DNA of 64,000 bases. It comes from Baylisascaris procyonis (taxonomy: Eukaryota > Nematoda > Chromadorea > Rhabditida > Ascarididae). The position numbers were made by a program, and so were the translations under genes. Positions 47,306 through 60,400 of this stretch are shown here, in pieces. The notes beneath the pieces are model-generated. The model worked only from the letters and a program-made list of their open reading frames with translations, was not told the origin of the DNA and ran no database searches. Location of the stretch: contig JAZARR010000175.1 in NCBI GenBank assembly GCA_037389465.1, positions 1,116,001 to 1,180,000 on the forward strand, written 5' to 3'. How positions within the stretch are numbered: the stretch's first letter is position 1; every line of letters starts with the position of its first letter.

Positions 47306-50300
47306 ATGACAGGTGTGCTGTCATCAGTGAGATCAGTCAGCATTTGGCCAACGATTCGTTTGTTCAGCTCATCGGCGAAACGTCAGGCGAGGTAGGACGA
47401 TGACAGTGTTCTTCTAGATGACCTGATAGTAATGACCGTTGTTTGCTTTAGTTTATGAGGAGGTGCCATACTTTACAAACTGTTTAAAAAAATTTAATAT
47501 TAATTTCAATGAGCTAGTATTCCGTTGTCAATAGTAGTAAATCGTCGAGCTGAATTAGTTTTTTAACGATCTTTTCCGATCACCTTAAATCGACTACGGC
47601 TCTTAGCCGATCAGAAAATATACGGAAATATGCTCATAGTTCGTCGCAATTTATATTTCGAAGCTGATTTTTTTTACATATGCCAAGTTGACGTTTTCCC
47701 AAGCAATCAGCAAACCTTAATTTCCTTCTTCGTTTACAGCGAGTGAGAAAATTCACCGCTATCATGATCCTTTAATGTAACTCTTTGTGAATGAATAAAT
47801 ATATAAGTATTTATTTATGAGTGTATTAAGTGGATAATATAGATAATTTAAATATAATAAAATATAAGAGCAGTAGAATATTTGCATTTTATGCAGAATG
47901 AAAATTTTAATCGATAATGTATCATTGATGTTTCTTTTTTTATAAAATGTAATTGAAGATCTCATCGTTGAATTGATGATATCTGTAAAAATTACCGTTT
48001 TATATAACTGCTTTTCCCCTAGGGTGATGTTTTCTAGCCGAATACTGAGCAATTGCAGAATATAAGATTTAATGATAAATGAGTTATTATAACATTTAAA
48101 TAAAATTTTTACTTGACTATATAGTATTTGATGATTGCTATATGTACCATATTAACATAAACATTAGATAGACGCTTCTGTATTAATTGAAATATATTCT
48201 TTTAGGTTCCGATCGGGTAATGGTGGATCGACTTTGAAAGAAATTGGACGTTTAGTACCACAGAAGAAAGCCTCCGATGGTCCATACGCTCCAGGCCAAG
48301 TAAGTTGTTTCGTTGATTCATCGAACGAACAGGTTGTTATGAGCGCAATTGAAATCACTTGTGTGAAGGTGGATTACCTTCACGAGGAAATGACATCTTT
48401 TTGATGCATTTGGATTAAACGCTTTGCCTCACCTTTACCAGCTTCAAATCCTCACCTTTATCCTGCACTGGATTCAGGATAAGGATATATTAGATAATCG
48501 ATATGTTAAAGGTGCCTTTATTCATTACTGAAGTATAGAATAGCGGCCAGGTTAAACAGGTGTTATATATTTATATAAAGCCTACTTACAAGCATTTCGC
48601 GTGCTTATGCAACGCCGTCGATCCTTGTTTGCGCAAATTTAAAGCAGCACCTATTTAAGTGTCAATTTTCTTATTGAATTTCTACCTTTGTTTTCTTTAT
48701 TGCACTTTTTCTTGGAATTAAAAGTGCTAGGATATTTCCATAGCACAGGTGTTATCCTTAACAAAGGTGTTGTTATAGTTCAATGTTATCCTTAACAGAG
48801 GTGTTGTTATAGTCTATGTGTGTTATATCGTGGATAAATAGAATTTTTTTGCAGTTGTTTCTACATAAGATATTTGCATATCGCGGTATTGTTATTTGCT
48901 CATTCAAATGTCGGGTACATGAGAAGCCAAGAACTACATCAAAGTAAGTTCTTTTTTTTTCGATGTAGTGGTCAGTTTGAGATATGGAAGTTGAAATTTC
49001 TGGTCACTATTGGGTGCTGTTTTCTTTTTTGCATTTGGGGATATAAGTAAAGATGCAAAGAGCGCTGAGGGACAATGGATGGTTCTAATATTGAAGTATA
49101 CGATTTCGGTTCAAAAGTTTTCGTTTCGTTTCGGCAAAAATTGAATATTTTTATTCTTTTTCCCCGTTTCTTCGTTCCCAATGAATACCATTATCTTTAA
49201 GTTTATGGTGTAGTTGTTGTCACGATAGAGGATATGTGATGATATTTAGCGCTGTGACGGGATTGCTATGTGATAGGGGATTTGGATCGACAAACTTTTA
49301 CACCGATGAACATCCTCAACTGTGGTATCTTTTGTTGATATTATTTTCTTCCTTCCTCACATCTAAACACATCAAATCTTACTTATTAAATGCTTCTTTC
49401 ATTTTATTGTTTTAAATTATTCATTAAGTATACCGAATTATAGGGGTGATGTAATCGTGAGAGCAGAAGTTGTACCATACTATCAAGTGTTAGTGCATCG
49501 TGGCGATTGGCGATATATGGTATATTTGCAGCTTTCATTACCTTCATGCAATAGTAATTTTGAACGCCTTGTATTCAGAATGCTTTATGAAAATATGAAA
49601 ACGAGGAATTCATCGGAAATTTTATTTCATCTTTTTTATAAAAATTATTTTTTTATTGGTTTATATTATGCACCGTTTTTTCTGTTATGATTTTATTCAC
49701 TAATAGGAATGAGTGATAAATAAACCCTTCGTTATATTTTTCTATAGACTTTAATTGGATCAATGAGATGAGAAGATGATAGGGAATGCCGCTTAACTCC
49801 GTATCGTTCACATCGAACGGCAATTCATTAGAATCGTAGCAAAAAAAAAGGAAATAGTGGGCCGATCAAATAAAATAAATTAAAACATTTTTGCATAATA
49901 TTTTTTTTTTGTTTGCTACTATAAATCTAGATGAAATTATAATTTAATTCTCTATTGATGAGTATTTTGCAGCGATTTCCTGTTGATATAACTTCATATT
50001 TGGGTGAGGCGGGTGTTCGTGGTGAGAAACTTTTAACGGTAATCAACGGTATGGATTGTGTGGGTCATGATGAGATAATTCCATTCACTTCTTGTGATAC
50101 AAAACCGATCGATCACGATTTATTTGATCGTGTCTTCGAAGTGGTTCCTGAAACATCCGACGAAAAAGGTTTCCATTTTTTGTATGCTACCTGCATATTT
50201 TACCTTTTCTGCAGAGGTGATGTTCGTTTATTTTATTGTAGTTAGTAAAGGTTTTGGAGTAGCAACTTTGTTTTATTCAAGAACATTGGAAGGAAATTTG

Positions 50301-52738
50301 GAGGGTAAGATTCAAAATGTTTTAAAAACGGTTAGTTGTCTTTTCTTCTTGGAAGATTGTTTGTGCCGACTATAATAATCTATACGAATGTTTTCCATGA
50401 CATATTTTATAACTTTTTCACTAATATTTAAAAAATTTATTGTTTTTTTAAATTATTTATGCAAATTGATGGCTGTTTTATGAATAATTGGGCTTATTTT
50501 TTTTTAATTTTAGTACACTCACTGCTTCAAGAAGTAATTCTTCAACTTTGAAATCGAAACTTGAGCAAACCTTACGGCGTTTCTTTTCTCATTCTGGTTG
50601 GCAAAGGTTTATAGAATTAAAATGATGTTGAAGACATTAAGGCTAAGTGGCGCTGTCTTATTAATATGCAAGAATAAAAATGCTTGGATGGGAGGCTTTA
50701 TTTTAAAACATCACCTTCCGGTAAATGTAACGTGAGGTTCCGGCAAGCGTAATATCAGATTCCGATAGACGTAGCATCAACTTCCAGTAAACGTGACGTC
50801 ATGTTCCGGTAGACACAAAATCAGCTTTCGGTGAACATTTGTTATTTGTGATAAAATACATGAAGCGTAATTATTTATGAAATTTTCGGTTGACTTTAAA
50901 AAATGCCTTAATATAATTGTTAGATTTGATGAGCTAATTTTAGCATTTTTGCGATAACATTGGTCTATTATTCCTCAAAGAGAGCCAGTATTTCAGATGT
51001 GCAATTTGCAATTCGTAAAGAATTAATCCCCAATTATTTGGCTAGTCAACGATCATGGCTATCACCTCAGGAGATCTACAGAGAGACAACCGATGGAATA
51101 CAGGTTTATTTACGTTTCCAAGCTGTGCTTGTTTTATTCATATTTATATTTATATTTATTTATATATATATTTATTCTTATCAATTTGTTATTATTATTT
51201 TTTAAAATTCAAGTTCAGAATTCTGAAAGATATGATAGCATATGAAGTGATTAATTACATGGAATTCTTTCTATTGTTATCAATTTTTTGAACGAAGAAG
51301 AGCATCTCTTATTTCAATGGCGGGTAAGAGGTGCATATTTTGCTAATTAATTTAAAGCGTAAAATTTCAGGTTACAGTAACAACGTTTTATCTTGGCGCA
51401 AATGTCATCGCCGGCCAACAAAAGCATTGTGTTCGTTTGTTTTTAATTTTTCTTCTTTTCTTCACATCTCTTTAAATAAAAATATTTTCTTTTTATTAGA
51501 ATGCTACTTTTGCACAATCTTAGATCATTAATTGTGTTGTGTTAAATTCATAGTAAGTTTAATGAAAAAGTTTTGGTATTGCATAACGAATTGTTTGTGT
51601 ATAGACTTATATGTACTATTTAAATGCGTTTGTATTATCCCTTTTCCGAGGTATATCTTTTTTATCAATAGTAATGTTATGATGTTCGTTACTGATATTT
51701 AAAATAATTGATTAAGTATCATTTTAGGGGTACAAGGGGGTATAAATTTACAAATATTCGCTTTTAATTTACGTTTTATGAAGTTCAAAATTAAATTTAA
51801 ATTATCTAATATTTTCGTTAAGTTTATAATTTAAATCCGAAAATATTTGCTTGAGTGCAAAAATATTTTTTGATGAATTGAACTTAAGAGACGATTTGTG
51901 TTTTGTTGATAATAAAGGGAGTTTTAAATGTTTGTTTTCAGTGGCGCTATGTGATTCGTCTAGAGAATTTGGATAATTGTACAGTGACACTAAGAGAGAG
52001 AGCAATGAAAGTATTCAGTCTTAATAATATGCAACAAGTGAGTGGACATGGAGTTATAGGAACTGTAAGTTTATGTTTGGTTTCTTTTTTGTATGTGATT
52101 TTGGAATCGTCATCCTCATTTGACATTTATACATTTCGTTTTGGAATGTAAAGTTTTGTCTGGAATGCAGAAGTTGTATCTGTTAGAACGGTCGATGAAA
52201 GTTTTGCTTAAAGTTTATTTAAGTTGTAAGTTTTATTTCAAGTTTTATTTAAGTTGTAAGTTTTATTTAAAGATTTATTTAAGTTGTAAGTTTTTGGGAG
52301 GGTCATTCATTACTCGAAGATTATTGACGTGTTGTTGTATTGAAAAGTTACTCACGAATTGATCTATACGAATGATTTGATCTTTGCTTCTGTTCGAATC
52401 GTTTCTGTGACTATTATTGGTTTTTTTAGAGATGAAAAATTATTGACCTTTGCAGAAATTTAATATAATCTTCGATAATTCGAAATTGATGTAAACTTTT
52501 TTAAAGAATCCTCGTCTTTCTCCTCAGGAACCGGCTTTCCAGTTTAGCAGTACGGTGGATTTGCCACAACCGAAAGGAGCTCATATGTGGTTCGTTTTTG
52601 TGCTGTTTCAATTTTACTCTGTTGGGGCTTCAATTATTGTGCTTGGATAGGGAATATAAGTATAAATGTAAGTATAAATATAAATATAAATGAACATAAA
52701 TATAAATATAAATACAAATGCAAATAAACAAACAAATG

Positions 52739-52799
<61 letters not shown>

Positions 52800-53324
52800 A
52801 TTTCTATGATTGAACGAACCCAAGAAGGTCATTTCGTGTTAAGGCATGAGTCGATAACGGGAGAAGGCTGTTACTGTATTTTTGTCGAGGTCCGAATCCA
52901 ATTCTAATTTAAATAATGTTCTACTGGAATAAGACAAGTGAGGTAAAGAGGGAATCTTTAATGAAGAGTTCATTCGCTGTTTTAAAGGTGGAAATAAACT
53001 TTTTATTTCAAGATATTTCAACAATCCTTTATATTTCGCAAACAGATTTCCTCTTTGTTATTTTTTCATTTCGAAAGTAGAAGGTATGTAGGGGAAAGGG
53101 ATGAGGGAAAATAGTTTACAATTTGAATTAGCATATAATTTAATATTCTTGACTTAACTGAAATAGATCACTCAGATGATAATGTGTTTGATTATTAAAT
53201 AAGTTGCAGGGGTAAATTCAAGATGGAACGAGAGAATGGTTCATGCTTCGATGTGACTATCCCAACTATTGTACTCGAGAGTCATGCGGAACGACTACCG
53301 GAACAAACGGAAACACAACTATAA
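47306..53324 (+). CDS. POLDIP2/PDIP38-like protein with YccV-like and ApaG domains (10 exons, 335 aa)
   Basis: Orthologue of polymerase delta-interacting protein 2, known mainly in mitochondria, where it binds the ClpX protease and is linked to metabolism and DNA-damage tolerance. Exons: 47306-47391, 48206-48299, 48855-48943, 49444-49519, 49973-50168, 50997-51103, 51371-51430, 51942-52064, 52528-52589, 53210-53324; all phases agree. The first exon encodes a typical matrix-targeting peptide (Arg/Ser-rich, RLFSSSAKR). GQLFLHKIFAYRGIVI starts the YccV-like domain (about residues 60-180). The ApaG/DUF525 domain runs from about residue 205 to the end: VTVTTFYLG, WRYVIRLENLDN, VSGHGVIGTEPAFQFSS and GAHMWGKFKMERENG. 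The protein is slightly shorter than human POLDIP2 (368 aa), mostly at the N terminus. The ATG lies 3 nt after an acceptor AG (47301-47302). The donor of exon 7 (TGT|GTTCGT) is weak but is the only one that keeps the frame into WRY. Confidence 0.95.
48750..48813. repeat. 34-bp tandem duplication in a POLDIP2 intron
   Basis: TGTTATCCTTAACA followed by AGGTGTTGTTATAGT occurs from 48750 and again from 48784, about 40 bp before exon 3. Confidence 0.85.
52209..52292. repeat. 30-bp tandem repeat, 3 copies, in a POLDIP2 intron
   Basis: TTTATTTAAGTTGTAAG starts at 52214, 52244 and 52274 in the intron 52065-52527. Confidence 0.9.
52663..52798. repeat. (ATAAAT)n followed by (TA)n microsatellite
   Basis: Degenerate hexamers at 52663-52735, then about 50 bp of pure TA to 52798, in the last POLDIP2 intron. 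Confidence 0.95.
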
Positions 53325-56300
53325 TAGTCGATATTTCGTTACGTTGAGAGTGTCTCTTGTAGACCCGGTGTGTGCATCCTCGCCTTGTAATTGAGTCTTC
53401 CATAGTTTCAGATCGGGGCGGAAGCAATATGGTTTCTGCATATTGCACCGTATGAACCAGTATACAGAAGGCAATGTGGTTACGTGGAAATGATGTAGCG
53501 TTTAGTTCAGCCCCAAGTGTAATGAAGTGGTATATCCTTCTAGTTCAGCCCCAAACGGGAGAGGAGGATGGTGGAAGGTGTTTCTGACTCAATCCAATGG
53601 TTAAAATTTGTCTCTCACATATTGGGCACATGCATTCTTTTGGATTACTCGGTGCAGCAGTTTCGCAGATATGAAAGGGTTTGTGGAACTGCAACAGGAC
53701 CACGACATGTAGTGGTTTAATTGAACCGTTGGGATGTTGATGCATTTAGCTGCCATTTAATCTTCACATCTCACGCCATCCTCTCATTCCTTCTTTTCAC
53801 ATCCCGTTTTTCCTCCATAGAAACTTTTTCTTTTACCGTCTTGCTGTGATTTATAGGTGTGTATGATCCGTCGAGGGTAGGGATGAAGGGACGCTTTTTG
53901 CTTCAAAGATGCGTCTATGGATAATATTCTTTCAAAGTTTACTCGACGCGAGTGAATTTTTGTTTAATTGCGTTGTTGTCTAAACTTTCCACGATCCCCC
54001 CCCCCCCCTCCCCACCCCCACTCTTTATCCCCGCCTCTTCATTATTCTCCTGCGAATGAAAAACTTTTGCTCGATTTATCATGAATTCGAAATCTGACTG
54101 TAATTCTTTTGCAATTTGCAATTTGCAAAAAAATTTGCATTTTTAAAAAATTCAAATCTTCGCATTAGTCAAAATTTTATGGAAATGCCAAATTTAGTAG
54201 AGTTGCATATGTCGTTGTCATTGTTTAACGAATAGGCAATTGGCACCTAAATACCACATGCAAACGAAGATGGGCGGTCATCTCTCATTACTCGAGTTCA
54301 CGGAGGACAGGAACAGGGTGTGAGCGGGAAGGAATTAGGAGCAGGGGGGGGGGGGGGGGGGAGAGAGAAGGCTTTAAGATAGCTTATCCTCCGTCCTCAG
54401 CGAATTCTTTAAATCGGATGACTGAATAAGGAATGAACAAAAAGTTTCATATATAATTGATATTTTTACGTATCGCGTACTTGTGTGCCGTCTCATTGAA
54501 CTTTCTCAGCATCGACAACGTATAAAATAGTCGACTTTAAAGGTTAGCAAATACGATTCGATTGTATCTTGGAGAAAATATTTATAATAATTCGATCGTT
54601 CTGTTTTTTATTCGTTTATCGATTGGTCTTTTAGCTGATTTTTGTGGATGTGAATATTATCGCCCACTTTTTATTTGCTTGCTTTTTCGACATTGTAGAG
54701 ATTATTATTTAAACTTGTCATTTCCCCGCATTGAAGTGAAATTTTACGATTATAGTGCTTGGTGTGCTTCACTCTATATATTCGCGAGGTGATACTTTTC
54801 TTCCCACCTATAATCTCTAATATTGTGTTGAGTGTTGCATCACCATTAACTATCATCGTTTAGTGGAATTCACGTCACTTTCAAATAAAATATAACGTCG
54901 TTCGAAATTTTGATGGTTGAAGGAGCACAAAGCTGAATCAGGATTCATAAAGTAATTTAATCTGTTAGTGATATGTAAATTTAAGTTGTTAAGATCGAGT
55001 CAGGGAAAGGGGTTGCCGTGAAATTTTACGGTGTGATATTCGTTGAATGTCGTATTCACCGACAAATATCTGACGTAAAAGTGCTGCCACCACCCAGCTA
55101 TCAGCATGCTTTTAGAAAACATTCGACGAGCAATAGCACTTCTCATTATATCATCTTGCATATAGAAAATGACAGCTTATTGTACATCATTCACCTGGGC
55201 ATTCACAATGCATCCAGCATAGTCTGTCTCTACCCGTCTACTTACTACTACAAGAAGTTGTTGATGAGCTGAGTCCAGACCACAACGTAATCAACACGTT
55301 GAGGGTTACCTATACCCCTACCTTTCCTACATGTACCCTCTACCTTTTCTACCTTTCTCTCTATCTTTTGCCCCTCGAACAAATCGATATTTCCACCCCT
55401 CGAACAAGAAATACCACCAAACGATAGTTGCATATGAAACGTTGATGCCAGAGCCAACACTGGTAGATGTAACATGTAGGTGGTATTCTTTATGCAAGTT
55501 TATTCGTGCTTTGGTTTTCTTCTATAAATCAAACATATGTATGTTTATTATAACAATGGCTGAATCTTCATATTATTAAATAGAAAAAATCAGATAAAAG
55601 AATGCAACAACAGCATAATAAACCTAACGAACCTAATAGACCTTTCCAATGCAATGGTTTGTATTCTTAGAAAGTTTAGCCGTATGGATGAACTCCGAAA
55701 TTGCAAAAGCTCCAAGGGAGTCGTTGTGGAGTTTTACCATTTTGCGGAGTTGAAGCGATCCCAAAAATTCCCCTGAATAGTTAACGTTGGCATTCTTTAC
55801 CCACCAGTGGAAAATACGCTCAGAGAGACTGAATTACGGGCTTTTATGGTTTAAGTTTTCATGTGGATTAACGATCTACGGTGGCGTTTCGAGCAGGTCG
55901 GATTTCCAATGACATTCATCAAAAGCTTTAAAAAGCTGATAATGAAAGCTTTTGAATTATTTTGTCATTATTTCATTTTTTTAGTCAAAATTCGTCTTTA
56001 AACACAAAAGAAGGAATGTAAATTTTTTGGGGAATCCGAAAACTGATTCCTTGCCGTGAAAAGTTTCCCAACATTCGTAAATCTTACACGAAAGCCTTTT
56101 GGACGAGACGCAGCCAGAATATGGAAAACTGATTCGCGGATCCGGAAAAACCTTTACGGGCAAATGAATCCAATGGAAAGTTTTCTACCGACTTTAAACT
56201 TAAAATCAAAAGATGGACTTCAGGAAGAAAAATGTCCTGAATATTCACTTTGCGATAAGCCAGCTTTCTCCTCCCATATAAATGTCAGTTGAAAGGCGGA

Positions 56301-57464
56301 TTTTTTAAAGTTTTACGTGGAAATTTCAAAAAAAAAGATGAATATATGAGTCGGGAAATGCGCAGTCTATATATACAAAAGCTGATCTATAAAAAAGCTA
56401 TAAGTGAATTTTAATGAAATGCTTCAGCCATTCCTTATATCTACATATAAGAGACAAGTTCACACTACTTATGACAAGACTTAAAAATGGGAAAAAATCT
56501 AAAAAAAATTTTTTTTTGTCGACGAATGATAGTTTTATTGATTTTTTTTTGCCCGAAAATATCTACATCAATAATGTGATACAATATCGAGCCAATAATA
56601 CGGCTTGAAAATTCTCCGAGAAAATTATTCGAAGTCGTAAAAAAATTGATTTTTTTTTTCAAATTATACCCATATATTAGCCGAATGAAATTAAGAAATA
56701 TTTCTCGAAATCTGATTGGTAAAATTTCTCTTCGAAAAAAAATTTTTTTCTGTTTGCGTTATTTGGCAAAAATCCAAACAAGGAATGAATGAATGAATGA
56801 AAATCGCTTAGCGAACAAACAAAAAGAAAATCTTTATATCACACATTTTGCATCAAATTTACATAAGTAACCCGAAAATAGCGACATTTATAAAGGAGAA
56901 TATATTAGCAAAAATAGAAAAATCTTATAAGAAAGTGAGAATTGTGATCTCATGAAAAAAAATTTCATCTAAGAAGCGAAAGAATAAACAAAAATTTTAA
57001 AATTCAACATTAAAAAAAAATAAAACTTTGTTGATTAAGTTGAACTAAAATCTTACATAATGACAATTTCTCAATCGGTAATTTTTTTTTTCGATGAAAA
57101 CTTCAAATCTTGAATTTGAATTTTTTTTCGAATTTTTCAATTTTCAAATAAATAAAAATTTTCTGAAATTTCTTCTCTTATTGATCAACTCAAAGACAAC
57201 TCCAAAAGTGCATTTCTATGATTGTTTGCTAGAGGCGAAAAATTTCAAAAAAAAGAAAAAATAGAATAACAAAAATAAGAATGTTACTATCAATTTATAA
57301 CAATTGGGCGAAATGCGATACGCTTGAGCAGTTAAAAGAAAAATTAATCGTTTCCAATTGAACGTAACGTATCGATCGTTTAAGGAAGACATTTACGGTA
57401 TTAATTATCGATGACAAATTAAAATAATTATGAATTATTTATTCAAATATGCAAATTTAGGCTA
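53325..57464. other. Convergent intergenic region between POLDIP2 and the double-C2 gene
   Basis: No multi-exon gene could be built. It contains a C13 run (53996-54008), a G18 run (54344-54361), and a small Cys-containing open frame on the minus strand (53545-53745, described as a finding). From about 56300 to 57300 the DNA is very A-rich with many poly(A) and poly(T) runs. Confidence 0.45.
57438..57443 (-). promoter_or_regulatory. Poly(A) signal of the double-C2 gene
   Basis: AATAAA on the minus strand, about 22 nt after the stop codon at 57465. It implies a very short 3' UTR, common in nematodes. Confidence 0.7.
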
Positions 57465-60400
57465 TCAAGATTCAAGTTCAAGCCTATGCCAATAATCAGT
57501 GGGACTACCCGGATTTTGCATACAATAAATCCATTGCTTTTGACGATCTCCCTTTGCTGATGCTGACAATAATATTCCGCCTGAAAAGAATCTCTTATAT
57601 TTACTTCCGTTTTTTCACATAAAAAAGCTTCACATAGTGGCAATGAAAAAATCCTTTACAGATCGATAAGTATTGGATGATTTCACTGATAATACCGATC
57701 AGAAACATTCGATCGGAAATCAATAAATCGATCGACTACTAAAAATGACACATAGATTTGATCAACTTTCTAAGAGGAATGCAATTGCCAAGCCATTGAA
57801 TTTATCTCATAATGGAATATTTTAATTGCTTTTCATAAATGCAAATTTCTCTTTTCTGCTTTTAAGAATATATATATAGAAAAGCTTTACCAATATAATC
57901 GTCTTGTTTCCCTACATCATGATCATAGACAGCGATTTGCAATGTTTTCTTTGGTAAATCCTTGAAGGGTACAACGAATGCAAGCGTCTGAAAAATTATT
58001 TCTATTTTTTAATTATAATATTGTAATATATATTTTTGCAAATTTCTATAGTGATTATAATATTGTAATATTTTAATATTTATTAAATTGTTGTTAGTTT
58101 TTTTTTTGAATGCAAACATTTAACTTCGATTATAAAATAAATATAAAAAATATAAATGATATAAAAATAGAATATTTAAAGAGTTGATTCATTCTATCAC
58201 TCTATTTTATTGCTCATTTATTGACTGTTAAGAGTGTTTGAGGCGATAACACTGTTTAATTAATTATGTCCTTTTCCTCTTCTATTTGCCCCTCAAATCG
58301 CCCATTTTATTATCGAAGAGAAGTGGAAATCGAATTAAGTCAGCTAAATTCCTTGCAGGTATAATCTTTTAGTTTTCATAAGTTTTTTTTTCGGTTTTAT
58401 CGATCAAACGTATAATAGTGAAAAATGAAACGAACCTCATTAAACTCTGGATTCAATGTCCTCTTCTTTGTTGATGTCTTTTGCCGATGTGCTTTACAGG
58501 TAACGGGAATAAGTGCACTGCAATCGATAAATGTGAACTTTACATCAATAATTTGTGCTTTATTTTTCTAATACATTTACTTGCCATCTTTAATAAAACT
58601 TCCTTCTTGTGGTCGTTTCTTTCCACCCATCTCAACAATAAAATACCCATCTCTTCCATTTTAAAACCCATTCACCTGCCTCAGCTCTCAATATTCAGAA
58701 ATTGCAAAAAAAAGCGTTAAAAGAAAAAGGTAATGGTCAAACTTTAACTAACAATTTAATCTGCAAACATTGATCTGCAAAATAATAAGCTCATCTTTTC
58801 CATATAACAAAAAATTGCACCTATTTTTCTTCGAATAAATAGATACTCAAGGTGATGCTAGATTCCTTTTTTTTTTTGAGAAACCTTACACTTTGACATA
58901 TGGATCAGAGAAGCCTGTAGAATCCATTCCGGCTAGCTCTACGCATCGTTTAATAGTGACAAAGAGAGATCCTTGTTGTACATTGTAGACGAGTCCAACA
59001 AGAATTTTACCACGTCCACCATCGTCAATGGCCTTCTCAACCTGAATAATAAAACTTGGAAAAAAAAGATAATCCTGAATTTATTTGAGAATATTTGAAT
59101 TTTTGAAATCTAAACAACAATCGATGGTCTAAAAAGTTTTTTTTTCAAAATTAGATCACAATGTTCAGAAAAAATTTAAATTGGGGCATTCTATTGCAAT
59201 TTCCACAAATCAAATCAACAATTAATACAACATGATAAAATAATGCTCTTATATTTTACATTTTATATTTTAATCGAGCCGATCCCCATCGCTCAAATAA
59301 TTTTTTTTAGAAAATTTGAAGCCTTTTTTTTTCATATTTAGGACTGAAATTGTTGCTAAATTTTTTCCATATGCAATTTTTTGATACTTTTAATTGTTTG
59401 TAGTTCTTTTTGTAGCAGACGCATCAATCTGAAAGAAAACGTATCGGCCATCTCCTATATGTGCACTATATCTGCCGCATTTCAGAACTCGAACTGGTCT
59501 CGAACTAAAACTTCAAGGCTAATGCACAAACAGTTGCGTACACATACGCGCAGACAGACATATATTTGCATATAGTTAAACAAACGAGAATTTGCAACCA
59601 ATAAAAAGATAATGCAAAGAATTTAATGAAATTTTCCGAATTCTATAAAGTAGTTTTCGTAGATTTCAATATTTATTTTTACGCTCTCTAAATCGAATGA
59701 GGACTTGAATGCTGTGCAAAAAAAAGGGTCTACATCATATGAAATTTCATCCAATCCATAGATTGCATCCATCTGTAAATCAACAAATCCACTTTTAGGT
59801 TTATATCGATGCTTTTTATATCAAAACGTAATGGCGTTCGCTCAACTTGAATGCATCTGTTAATTAATGTTCCAAGCTATCGTTGCAAATTACAACTTTA
59901 ATATAAGCTGTTATAGAAGATCAACTCAAATATCCTTACCGGCATTGCATGCTCTAAATACATATTGAACTTTTTAGGTTGTCCAGGTGTAAGCTTCTTA
60001 AGTGCAACACGTGTTTCACCGAGGAAATCTGAGCCGATACGATCCCTATCCAATACGGTTATGCGAAGAGTCTTTTTCAATCGATCCTCCTCACTAATGC
60101 CGTAATATGTAAATTCCTCATTCCATTCCGGATTTAAACTTTTTTCGATTGTTTTACTCGCTAATTTTGTTGCCTAAAATGAGATATTTGATATTAAATA
60201 ATTTGTTGCAAATGTTAAATGAGATCGCTTCAATTTCTATAAAAAATGTTATCAGTGATGGTTCACTATTTCATTTTTGCCACTTTTTTTGTGAGACAAT
60301 TTCGTCATAAAGCAACAATAATTTAATTTTTATCAGAATCGGTGAATAGTTGGAATGCTCATGATAAGTGATAAGATTTCCAATGTTAAACATCACAAGA

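Noticed and set aside
48164..48358. Minus-strand 64-codon frame
   Set aside because: It is the antisense of POLDIP2 exon 2, whose plus-strand frame matches the family and splices in phase.
50237..50607. Two acceptor-preceded open stretches in a POLDIP2 intron (about 50238-50304 and 50514-50606)
   Set aside because: Their phases do not join exon 5 (ends 50168) to the second stretch, and exon 5 joins directly to 50997 in phase with a sequence matching the family.
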